A stretch of 64,000 nucleotides of DNA. It comes from Mariniphaga sediminis (GTDB lineage Bacteria; Bacteroidota; Bacteroidia; Bacteroidales; Prolixibacteraceae). Location of the stretch: the NCBI RefSeq assembly GCF_003573545.1, contig NZ_QWET01000014.1, positions 82,773-146,772 of the forward strand, read 5' to 3'. How positions within the stretch are numbered: the stretch's first letter is position 1; the number at the start of each line of letters is the position of its first letter. This document shows, one piece after another, positions 56,009-63,692 of this stretch. Under the pieces are notes generated by a model. That model saw only the letters and a list, made by a program, of their open reading frames with translations. It did not search any database and was not told the origin of the DNA. Both the position numbers and the translations under genes were made by a program.

Positions 56009-57907
56009 ATGATTTTTAAAACTTTTAGCAGCTATGCCCTCCTTTGTTTTGTAACAATATCCACATTTACCCTTTCAGGGTGCCAGGAAAAGGCTCCCGA
56101 AGAACTCCCCAACATTTTGTGGCTCACCAGCGAAGACAACAGCCCGCTGCTGGGCTGCTACGGTGATGAATTTGCCACTACTCCTAATTTGGATGAATTA
56201 GCTTCTGAAGGATTTTTATATACACATGCCTATGCCAACGCACCGGTGTGTGCTCCTGCCAGAAATACCATTATTACCGGCGTTTACGCCAACTCGGGCG
56301 GAAACCAGCACATGCGGAGTACCTACCCAAAATCGGAAACAGTAAGAACCTATCCCGAATTCCTGCGCAATGCAGGCTACTACTGTACCAACAATACCAA
56401 AACCGATTACAATACCGAAAGCATCGATCCGAAACAAATCTGGGATGAATGCAGCCGCGATGCCCACTACAAAAACAGGGCTCCGGGGCAACCCTTTTTT
56501 GCTGTTTTTAATACCAACATTTCGCACGAAAGCTGCCTTCATGATTCCATTCCCGACGAACAACTCCGGCATAGTCCCGATGAAGTATTTATTCCGCCGC
56601 ACCACCCGGCTACTCCGGCGATGAAACACGACTGGGCGCAATATTATGACAAGATAGAAGACCTGGATACACAAGTTGGAAAATGGTTGCAGGAACTGGA
56701 AGATGCCGGACTGTCTGAAAATACAATCGTTTTTTACTACGGCGACCATGGCGGTGTATTGGCCCGCAGTAAAAGATTTGTTTACGAAACAGGGACACGT
56801 GTTCCTTTCATCGTGCGTATTCCCGAAAAATACAAACATCTATTCCCGGCAGGGAAATCGGGTTCGAAAGTGGACCGGCTCATCAGCTTTGTAGATTTGG
56901 CCCCTACCCTGCTCAGCATTGCAGGCATTCCCATTCCGGAATTTATGCAGGGAAATGCTTTTCTGGGAGAACAAAAATCTGCAGATCCGGAGTATGTTTA
57001 CATGTTCCGCGGCAGAATGGATGAACGTTATGATATGTGCCGGGCTGTACGCGACCAAAAATACCGTTACATCCGCAACTACATGCCTTACCGCATTTAT
57101 GGTCAACATTTGGAATACCTGTGGCGGGCGCCTTCCGTTGGCTCATGGGAGCAGGCCTACCTGAACGGCGACTGCAACGAAACCCAAAGCATTTTCTGGA
57201 ATACCAAGCCGGCAGAAGAACTGTATGATACCGAAAACGACCCGTGGGAAGTTAATAACCTCGCTGGGGATCCGGCCTACAAAGATGTTTTGATACGGAT
57301 GCGGGCGGCCAACCACGAATGGGTTAGCCGGATTGAAGACACCGGTTTTATTCCCGAAGCTGATCGCATCGATCGAACCGGGGAAATGCCCGTATATGAC
57401 TACATGCGATCAGGTCAGATTGATCTGGAACCGGTTATTGATGCAGCAGAAACTGCTACTTTGGGGAATCCTGAAAACCTGAAAACATTACAATCTTTCC
57501 TGAAAAATGATGAAAGTGCAATCCGTTACTGGGGAGCCACCGGATTACTCATTTTAGGAGAGAATGCAACACCTGCAAAGAACGATTTGCTCGCAGCGCT
57601 AAACGATGAATCAGCCAATGTAGTGACCGTAGCTGCCGAAGCGCTATACAACCTGGGCGAAAAAGAGCCGGCAAAAAAAGCCTTGCTTTCCGTTCTGGAA
57701 AATCCCAATGGATTTGCACGTTGTCACGCACTGAATACCATTGACTGCATTGGGGAAAAAAGCCCGGAAATAGTAGAAGGGGTGGTTAATATGATTAAAG
57801 GACTACCCGAAATGGACCGGAGCCGCTACGACCTTCGCGCTGCCAAATGGCTGATTGACAAGTGGAACCTGGCCCCGGAAGATTTCGGATTAAATTTCAG
57901 CTGGTAA
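56009..57907 (+). CDS. Secreted S1-family sulfatase with C-terminal HEAT-like repeats
   Basis: The preferred start at 56009 gives 632 residues and a lipobox (LSGC, Cys25). The sulfatase core has metal ligands in TSEDNSPLLGCYGD, and the formylglycine precursor Cys81 in CAPAR followed by NTIITG (the C-x-P-x-R consensus). FYYGDHGGVLARSKRFVYE provides the late Asp-His pair. The general layout resembles N-sulfoglucosamine/heparan N-sulfatase-like enzymes, but no subfamily is claimed. Residues from about 500 on (KTLQSFLKNDESAIRYWGATGLLILG, AKNDLLAALNDESANVVTVAAEALYNLGE) are HEAT-like helical repeats. It needs an anaerobic maturase or formylglycine enzyme encoded elsewhere. It does not belong to an evident glycan locus here. 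Confidence 0.9.
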   Translation: MIFKTFSSYALLCFVTISTFTLSGCQEKAPEELPNILWLTSEDNSPLLGCYGDEFATTPNLDELASEGFLYTHAYANAPVCAPARNTIITGVYANSGGNQHMRSTYPKSETVRTYPEFLRNAGYYCTNNTKTDYNTESIDPKQIWDECSRDAHYKNRAPGQPFFAVFNTNISHESCLHDSIPDEQLRHSPDEVFIPPHHPATPAMKHDWAQYYDKIEDLDTQVGKWLQELEDAGLSENTIVFYYGDHGGVLARSKRFVYETGTRVPFIVRIPEKYKHLFPAGKSGSKVDRLISFVDLAPTLLSIAGIPIPEFMQGNAFLGEQKSADPEYVYMFRGRMDERYDMCRAVRDQKYRYIRNYMPYRIYGQHLEYLWRAPSVGSWEQAYLNGDCNETQSIFWNTKPAEELYDTENDPWEVNNLAGDPAYKDVLIRMRAANHEWVSRIEDTGFIPEADRIDRTGEMPVYDYMRSGQIDLEPVIDAAETATLGNPENLKTLQSFLKNDESAIRYWGATGLLILGENATPAKNDLLAALNDESANVVTVAAEALYNLGEKEPAKKALLSVLENPNGFARCHALNTIDCIGEKSPEIVEGVVNMIKGLPEMDRSRYDLRAAKWLIDKWNLAPEDFGLNFSW

Positions 57908-57926
57908 ATACTACCCACTTAAAAAA

Positions 57927-58448
57927 CTACCAGTCGTCGTAAACGGTAAAAACAAGGCTTGTCTCAAAATCTTTTGCCCCCATCGTAACGGAAAAGCCGC
58001 TTAGCTGGAAAGAAAGAGGGATATAAGCTATGCCATGTCGCCCTCTGAAAAAATAAACAGGATTATTAGATATTTCCTGGTAATTTGTGCCATCATGAAT
58101 ATTAACCCCGGGGGCAAACCAGTTAACCCTGGATCCATTTCCGGTCCGGCGTGCTTTTATGGTAAAATCAGAATTCCACTCAATATCCGATTTATGCACA
58201 TAAACGCTCCACTTTTTATTGGGATTAAACCAATAGTCAAAGTAATTAACGTAAAGCACTGAAATATACAAAGATGATTCATGCTCTATTGTTGAACTGT
58301 AATCTTCTCCGGCCTCCCGGACAGGTATTAAAGAATTACTAAAATTTGCATCCCCTTCAATTTCAACTTTTAATTGCTGCCCCGCTACCCAAAACGGAAC
58401 AAACAACAATAACATTAAACTCCCATATTTTTTCAGACTCATCATCAT
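57927..58448 (-). CDS. Small secreted protein, candidate terminal subunit of a fibre
   Basis: A 173-residue protein with signal peptide (LLLFVPFWVAGQ). I recognise no named family. The mature part is predicted beta-rich (NKKWSVYVHKSDIEWNSDFTIKAR, HGIAYIPLSFQLSGF) and ends SLVFTVYDDW. This matches in place and pattern the final strand of the paralogous small proteins of the same operon (VVYTLTD, VLYTLTD, VIYTITGDD). Unlike them it has no cysteine in the mature part. It is the last gene of the operon, starting three bases after the preceding stop codon, the position held by the tip subunit in Csu-type operons. It is convergent with the sulfatase gene, with only 19 bases between the stops. Confidence 0.7.
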   Translation of the reverse strand: MMMSLKKYGSLMLLLFVPFWVAGQQLKVEIEGDANFSNSLIPVREAGEDYSSTIEHESSLYISVLYVNYFDYWFNPNKKWSVYVHKSDIEWNSDFTIKARRTGNGSRVNWFAPGVNIHDGTNYQEISNNPVYFFRGRHGIAYIPLSFQLSGFSVTMGAKDFETSLVFTVYDDW

Positions 58449-58451
58449 TTT

Positions 58452-59015
58452 CTAGTTATCGGTTAGCGTATAAAGCACTACAAAATTAAACTGCCCGGCA
58501 GCGGCCATATTTGCATAATCGGAAATCTCGATGGAAAAAGTAAGCCGGTGTCCATTTTGAATCCCGTCGCCGGTATAACAATTTCCAATCCCTGTAATCA
58601 CCGGCCTGGGCTGATTGGAAAGTTCTATCTTTCCTGCCGGCTGTCCCACCTGCCCGTCACCGCCCCCGGTATAATCCGACGCCTCCAGATAGAGCCGGAG
58701 CCCTTCCGGCAACGCACCCTGTGAGAGTTCGGCGGTAACCGACCGTGAACCTTGCTGCCCGGCCAGGGCCGAAGAATAATTTATCCACAGCGTTTCATCA
58801 GCAGATTCTTCTATTACCGGCTGACTTCCCGATTCCGTACTTGCTGACAATGTGAAATGAATGCGGTTGTTTACTCCCGGCTCTATATCCACTAATGCCA
58901 CTTCAGGCATACTAAAGAAAACAGAAACCTGCCCATTATCCCATTGTGAAAAGGCGCAAACAGGCATCAGCAAAAACAAAAACCTGAGTCCATATTTTAA
59001 AAACATATAATGCAT
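58452..59015 (-). CDS. Pilin-like secreted protein, paralogue C
   Basis: A 187-residue protein with signal peptide (FLFLLMPVCAFSQ). The mature domain is one of three related small proteins in this operon. Shared blocks are an N-terminal MPEVALVDIEPG strand, LWINYSSA, SRSVTAELSQGALPEGLRL, QPAGKIELS, VITGIGNCYTGDG, GHRLTFSIE and the final strand VVLYTLTDN. A single Cys is kept in the mature part (GNCYT), so any disulfide would have to be between molecules. I do not match it to a known pilin family. Start lies two bases after the stop of the barrel protein gene, so translation is coupled. A structural surface subunit is inferred from context. Confidence 0.75.
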   Translation of the reverse strand: MHYMFLKYGLRFLFLLMPVCAFSQWDNGQVSVFFSMPEVALVDIEPGVNNRIHFTLSASTESGSQPVIEESADETLWINYSSALAGQQGSRSVTAELSQGALPEGLRLYLEASDYTGGGDGQVGQPAGKIELSNQPRPVITGIGNCYTGDGIQNGHRLTFSIEISDYANMAAAGQFNFVVLYTLTDN

Positions 59016-59017
59016 TA

Positions 59018-62000
59018 TTATTCGTTATTAATCCTGTACTCTATCTGAATAAACTGGTCGTTTTCAAATTTTGCCACAAACGGATTTCTAAATTTCTTTT
59101 CCAGCCTTTTCCTTGCTTCCAGAGCCTCCTTGTAAGTAACATACCGCCCGATAAAATATTTATGCAAGTTATCAATTTGTTTTTCAAAATCATACGGCTC
59201 ATCTCCGAAATAATCTGACTCCCTGGAGAGCTTCTTTTCGAAGGCTCCCACCTGCACTGAATAAAAAATCCGACTGATTGGTTCCAGCTTTTCCTCCCTC
59301 TCATTTTCAGAAGAATTTTTCTGTATTGATTTAACTTTCAAAGAATTTAACGGCTGTAGCGCATTGTTTTGCGACTTAAAAATAATCTTACGCTTTTTTG
59401 ACTTCATCTTCACCGAAACGTTCTCTTCCCGGCCAGGTTCCAACTGAATGATACGGATGGGATCTTCCACCTCATAGCCTTCGGGCAGGCTGTTCGTATA
59501 CACTCTAAAAGTCCATTCCCCGGGCCTCACCAGTGGAAATACAAAATTTCCTTCCTTGTCGCTTGTAATCCGGAATTGCTCTCGTTCACTTTTTAATTCG
59601 ACAACGATATTTTTCGCGTTGGTTTCATTGTTGCGCAAGACCGAAACGGAACTTTCTTCTACTTCTAACCGTCCGGAAAGCCTCGTCCCTTTTGTGATTT
59701 TAATATGAAACGGGGTTTCCCGATCTTCTAAAACCTCAACCTCAAAAGGATCGGGAATACTGGTAACTTCGTCAATAGCCAGCTTCGACCGATCCACAAA
59801 GAGCAAATGCCTTCCTGCAGGCACCGACCTAAAACTAAATGCACCGTTTCGGTCCGTAATGGTAGTCTTTCCCTGAAATGAAAGCACGATCCCTTCTGCC
59901 GGCTCCCCATTTTCGCGCATTACCTGTCCGGTAACATCACCGGCTTTTATTATTTTTTTGAGTGGTATTCCAAAATTATAGGTGTAGTTAAACGAGAAAG
60001 TAAACTCAGGATCTTCTGTCTGCTGCCTGAAAAGAGTATAAAAACTACGGAGTGAAAATTTATGTTTCCGGGCCGGGGTAAAGTCAATGTTCAGTTGCAT
60101 CAGGTTGCGGTTGCGATAGTAATCATCAATATCGTAAGCATTTTGCAGATGAAAGTTTGCCCGCAGGTTTTTGGCAATTTGGCTGACCACTGACATGCCG
60201 GCTGTCAGGTTGCGCTGCTCTCCCGAAACAAAACTGTTGATATTCGACCAGCTACCAAAAACACGAATGGAATGCAGCGAATTAAACCGGTAGGTAATAT
60301 TGGCCGAGCCCCGGTATGTATTTTGACGGTTTTCGGCAGATTCAAGTAAAAAATTGGCTGTTTCTCCGTATTCGGCCAAAAGGTAATATTCAATCTTTTT
60401 AAACCGTTGGTTGAACTGCGCGTTGAGCGAACGGGTATTATAATGAAACTTATCGAGCGCCAAACGGTCTTTCCGTTCATATTCCCGCCAAAAAAATTTC
60501 AGGTACGAACGGGAAGCAATATTATAATTAATCATTGCCCTAAACGATTTGGAATAGGGAGCTGTTACAAAAAATGTATCGAGTTGCGCATTTCTGAAAT
60601 CTTCTTTTGCATACACTCCCAAATTGAGACGGGGTGTCAGTTTTACAGAGAAATTACCTGAGTAAAAAGTGGAATTTGAAAAATAGCCGGGATAATCTTT
60701 GCCGGTATAAAAATAATTGCCGGCAAGGTTAAAAATAGAAAACTGTGAACTGATGTTTGCCCGAAGCGCATTGTCCCAGTTCTCCTGAAAATTCCCGCGA
60801 GAAACTTCCAGTTCGACAGATGTACGGTCAAAGGGCTGAAACCGGGAATTTACACTAAAAAGTTGCGTAAGATCAGGAGTTGCTCTTAACTTTTTCGAGA
60901 TATAAAAAAATTCAACATTGTTCTCTTTGTTAAAATCGAACCCGGTAAAAGCTGCCACCTCATTCTCAATTTCCTTGTAAAAACGGGGCTTTACGTACAA
61001 AAACCCCAGGTTCAGTCCGTTATTGAAAATGACTTTGTTTTCTGTTCCCAAACCATAGCGGGAAGATTCAGTAAGCGGTGTAAAGCTGAATGCTTTCTCT
61101 CCGGCAAAAAGCTCAAGATTATTCTGGGAATATGAGACAAAATACTGATCGTACATTCCCAGAAAACTCAGATTGGAGTTGTTGGGACCGCGCGCCAGAA
61201 ATTCCAGCCTGTGTTTTCCTGCAGGATCAAGTGCCCCGCTACCTGAAAGCTCAAACTGATAAGCATGTTCATATTTCCCTTTTTGGTTGGTTGCCAAATA
61301 GGTGGCCGATGCAGAAACCGGGAAACGGAAATACAGATCCTTTTTCGCTTCTTTTGATGGAAAAACCATTACGGAGCGAAAAATACTTTCTGCTACTTTA
61401 CCGGAAACCAGGGCACGCACGGTATAATATTCCTTTCGGGTTTCGGTCCAATCGGGTGAGGTCTGATTCACAGCAGTAACCCGAACCGATTCCCCCGGTT
61501 TCACCTCTATCTCCTGTGCGCCTTCAACCTGGCAATTTCTGGTTTCAAAAAACACTTTTTTCTTTGTATTCCCCAGATTCTGAAGTAAAAATTCTCCGCG
61601 GAGCTCTTCCCCGGCCGTCAGATAATCGGGCGACTCTACCAAAAACATGGCAATCTTTTCCACTTCACCCACCAACAGGCTAACAGTGTATGAACTGAAA
61701 ATTTCTTTGGTCCCGGAATGAACTGCATGCAGTGAAACATCAAAATGGCCCACGGGATTGTTTGAAGGTACCTGTACAGTAAAAATTAAAAATTTCTTTT
61801 CCCCGGGCTTTAACTCAAAAGCCTGGGAGGAGGAAATAAGTTTCCATCCCTGCGGAATGTCCATTTTAGTTTCCACAGGTTGAACTTCACCCGAACTGTT
61901 TTCCACGAAAAAGGCAAGATTCACAATCTGTCCCGGAAGAACTTCCGCCTGCTTTTTAGTTGCGGAAATAGAAACTACCGGATCGGTTTGTCCCCGTAAA

Positions 62001-62053
62001 TCAAGAACAGCCAATGTCAGAAAGGTAAATATGGCAAACAGTTTAAGGGGCAT
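59018..62053 (-). CDS. Usher-like outer-membrane protein with Ig-like, barrel and SPOR regions
   Basis: A 1,011-residue protein with signal peptide (TLAVLDLRGQ). Residues 25-235 look like two Ig-like NEW3/COG1470-type domains (PGQIVNLAFFVENSSGEVQPVE, LKPGEKKFLIFTVQVP). About 240-690 is dense in amphipathic, aromatic-ended strands and reads as a large outer-membrane barrel. From about 706, carboxypeptidase-regulatory/CnaB-like modules follow (GDVTGQVMRENGEPAEGIVLS, TITDRNGAFSFRSVPAG). Residues from about 927 (YSVQVGAFEKKLSRESDYFG to the end) form a SPOR-like domain, which in other proteins binds denuded peptidoglycan. The layout of Ig-barrel-Ig resembles PapC-type ushers, but no sequence match is claimed. 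Its start overlaps the chaperone-like gene stop (TAATG). Confidence 0.75.
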   Translation of the reverse strand: MPLKLFAIFTFLTLAVLDLRGQTDPVVSISATKKQAEVLPGQIVNLAFFVENSSGEVQPVETKMDIPQGWKLISSSQAFELKPGEKKFLIFTVQVPSNNPVGHFDVSLHAVHSGTKEIFSSYTVSLLVGEVEKIAMFLVESPDYLTAGEELRGEFLLQNLGNTKKKVFFETRNCQVEGAQEIEVKPGESVRVTAVNQTSPDWTETRKEYYTVRALVSGKVAESIFRSVMVFPSKEAKKDLYFRFPVSASATYLATNQKGKYEHAYQFELSGSGALDPAGKHRLEFLARGPNNSNLSFLGMYDQYFVSYSQNNLELFAGEKAFSFTPLTESSRYGLGTENKVIFNNGLNLGFLYVKPRFYKEIENEVAAFTGFDFNKENNVEFFYISKKLRATPDLTQLFSVNSRFQPFDRTSVELEVSRGNFQENWDNALRANISSQFSIFNLAGNYFYTGKDYPGYFSNSTFYSGNFSVKLTPRLNLGVYAKEDFRNAQLDTFFVTAPYSKSFRAMINYNIASRSYLKFFWREYERKDRLALDKFHYNTRSLNAQFNQRFKKIEYYLLAEYGETANFLLESAENRQNTYRGSANITYRFNSLHSIRVFGSWSNINSFVSGEQRNLTAGMSVVSQIAKNLRANFHLQNAYDIDDYYRNRNLMQLNIDFTPARKHKFSLRSFYTLFRQQTEDPEFTFSFNYTYNFGIPLKKIIKAGDVTGQVMRENGEPAEGIVLSFQGKTTITDRNGAFSFRSVPAGRHLLFVDRSKLAIDEVTSIPDPFEVEVLEDRETPFHIKITKGTRLSGRLEVEESSVSVLRNNETNAKNIVVELKSEREQFRITSDKEGNFVFPLVRPGEWTFRVYTNSLPEGYEVEDPIRIIQLEPGREENVSVKMKSKKRKIIFKSQNNALQPLNSLKVKSIQKNSSENEREEKLEPISRIFYSVQVGAFEKKLSRESDYFGDEPYDFEKQIDNLHKYFIGRYVTYKEALEARKRLEKKFRNPFVAKFENDQFIQIEYRINNE

Positions 62054-62859
62054 TATTCTATTTCAAACGATACATTTGTGCCAAAAACATGATCGTCATC
62101 GCAATCAGCGACAAGCACACCGGTATAATTGCCCGGTTTAATTCCTTCCAACCTCAGGGTTACCATCACCGAAGTGCCCGGAAACGTCTTTCGGCGTTCG
62201 GCCTTAATAATTCCGGCTGAATTACCGGCTTCGTCAAACAATTCCAGCGCAAGTTCGGGACGGAGCACCCGTTCGCCCGTATTCTCCAAAGCCACAAACA
62301 ACTGGGTTGTTTCTTCCCGTTTCCCCAGCTCCAGACCCAAAAACTGAATATCGTTTGTACCCGTTTCGCCAATGTTGGTTACAATCTGAACGGCATAACG
62401 AATGGCCGTATTTATAGTGACCCCTTTGGAATAACCGCTTGTGTCGGGAGGTACAATACCTTCCACCATGATAACACTCCAGTATGTCCCGGAAAAGGAC
62501 TCGCCCTCCGGCACACTCACTTCAAAATTAACAGACGCAACTTCATTGGGCCCCAAATCCATTAACTCAGGACTAAATGAAATCCATCCGGCATTGGAGC
62601 GTTCCATACTGCCAGCCGGATCGTGTTTACTTTCACCTGTGTAGGAAAACCAGTAATCACGCTGGTAAATCCTTACGCTTCTGTTTTTTTCAGAAGCATT
62701 CTGAATTTGAATAGCGCCCCGATACGTTTCACCGGGTTGTACCTGATTTTCATGGGTTAATCCATTTAACACAATAATATTGGCATCAGAAAAAAATGGG
62801 GCAAAGACAATCAATACTACCCAAATGGTCAGTTTTTTCAACGTACAATCGTATTTCAT
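62053..62859 (-). CDS. PapD-like two-domain periplasmic protein, candidate chaperone
   Basis: A 268-residue protein with signal peptide (VLIVFAPFFSDA). Two Ig-like domains are visible. The first (about 28-140) has VQPGETYRGAIQIQNASEKNRSVRIYQRDY, WISFSPELMDLGPNEVASVNFEVSVPEG and SGTYWSVIMVEG, which follows the strand and loop order of PapD and DUF916-like proteins. The second (about 155-268) has VALENTGERVLRPELALELFDEAGN and GIKPGNYTGVLVADCDDD. Such proteins hold fibre subunits by donating a strand in the periplasm. There is no membrane anchor. The gene is followed at once by the usher-like gene (TAATG overlap), as chaperone and usher genes commonly are. Assignment rests on pattern and context. 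Confidence 0.7.
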   Translation of the reverse strand: MKYDCTLKKLTIWVVLIVFAPFFSDANIIVLNGLTHENQVQPGETYRGAIQIQNASEKNRSVRIYQRDYWFSYTGESKHDPAGSMERSNAGWISFSPELMDLGPNEVASVNFEVSVPEGESFSGTYWSVIMVEGIVPPDTSGYSKGVTINTAIRYAVQIVTNIGETGTNDIQFLGLELGKREETTQLFVALENTGERVLRPELALELFDEAGNSAGIIKAERRKTFPGTSVMVTLRLEGIKPGNYTGVLVADCDDDHVFGTNVSFEIE

Positions 62860-62943
62860 CTGCGATGGTTTTTAGTAGACAAACAACAAAATGCTGTTGC
62901 TAAAATACAGTTCTTTGAAAAGAAAACAATAAGGAAGGAGTTG

Positions 62944-63516
62944 TTAATTGTAGTCTGTCAGGGTGTACACTACGTGAAGCGTTGTTTGGCTATGTTCAAG
63001 GGTTACAAAATCGTTGGCGGAATTATCGGCTTCCAATTCATAGGAAAGAAGATGCCCGTTACTGGAACCTTTCCCGGTGAAACAACTTCCGATGTCGGAA
63101 ATTACTTCAGTTGCCTGACCGGAAAGAGCTACTTTTCCAACGGGTTTTCCCAACATTCCTTTGCCAACACCTGTTGCTTCCGAAGCTTCCACAAACAGAT
63201 GAACACCAGCCGGTATTTCACCCTGAACCATTGCCATCACTTTTCTCCGATGATTCTGGCTGCGGATTATGGAAGTATAATTGATCCAGACACCATTGTT
63301 CTGACTGGCATTGGAAAAATCGACCGGACTACCTGCTTCGTTGGGCGCTGTAACAGTAAAATTAACTTGAGAAGCTTCATCGGAAACCAATCCAAGAAGT
63401 GCCACCTCAGGTATTTCGATGTTCACTTTATGATCAGCCTGTCTCTCTTGACCAGTTGTAAAAACAGGAACAAGAGCAATAAAAATCAGCAGTAGTATGG
63501 CACTCAAAAATTTCAT
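62944..63516 (-). CDS. Pilin-like secreted protein, paralogue B
   Basis: The start at 63516 (MKFLSAILLLIFIALVPVFTTGQ) gives a 190-residue protein with signal peptide; an upstream start at 63558 adds an unlikely leader. The mature part aligns with the other two small proteins: IEIPEVALLGLVSDEASQVNFTV, WINYTSII, RRKVMAMVQGEIPAGVHLFVEAS, GKPVGKVALS, VISDIGSCFTGKG, GHLLSYELE and the terminal VVYTLTDYN. It has one Cys in the mature part. It lies 84 bases before the chaperone-like gene and 176 bases after paralogue A, with a terminator-like hairpin in that upstream gap. A structural subunit is the best inference; no known family was recognised. Confidence 0.75.
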   Translation of the reverse strand: MKFLSAILLLIFIALVPVFTTGQERQADHKVNIEIPEVALLGLVSDEASQVNFTVTAPNEAGSPVDFSNASQNNGVWINYTSIIRSQNHRRKVMAMVQGEIPAGVHLFVEASEATGVGKGMLGKPVGKVALSGQATEVISDIGSCFTGKGSSNGHLLSYELEADNSANDFVTLEHSQTTLHVVYTLTDYN

Positions 63517-63639
63517 AGTATAAAAGTACCACCCAACGTTTTTTTGACGAAAGGTCAATTACCGATTTCCGAAGTACAGAATACTGATTTTTACACTTCA
63601 CAAATACTGACTATTCAAAGAACTTTATAAAAAAGATGT

Positions 63640-63664
63640 AAAAAAGCAGGCGCTTTGGCCTGCT
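63640..63664 (-). terminator. Terminator-like hairpin after pilin-like paralogue A
   Basis: AGCAGGC (63645-63651) and GCCTGCT (63658-63664) are a perfect seven-base inverted repeat with a six-base loop. On the minus strand the stem is followed by six T residues (63640-63645), which is the form of an intrinsic terminator. It lies 29 bases after the paralogue A stop codon. Because the downstream genes have the same strand, it may be a leaky terminator. Confidence 0.7.
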
Positions 63665-63692
63665 CATGTATGAAATATTCTTTTAAATCTTT

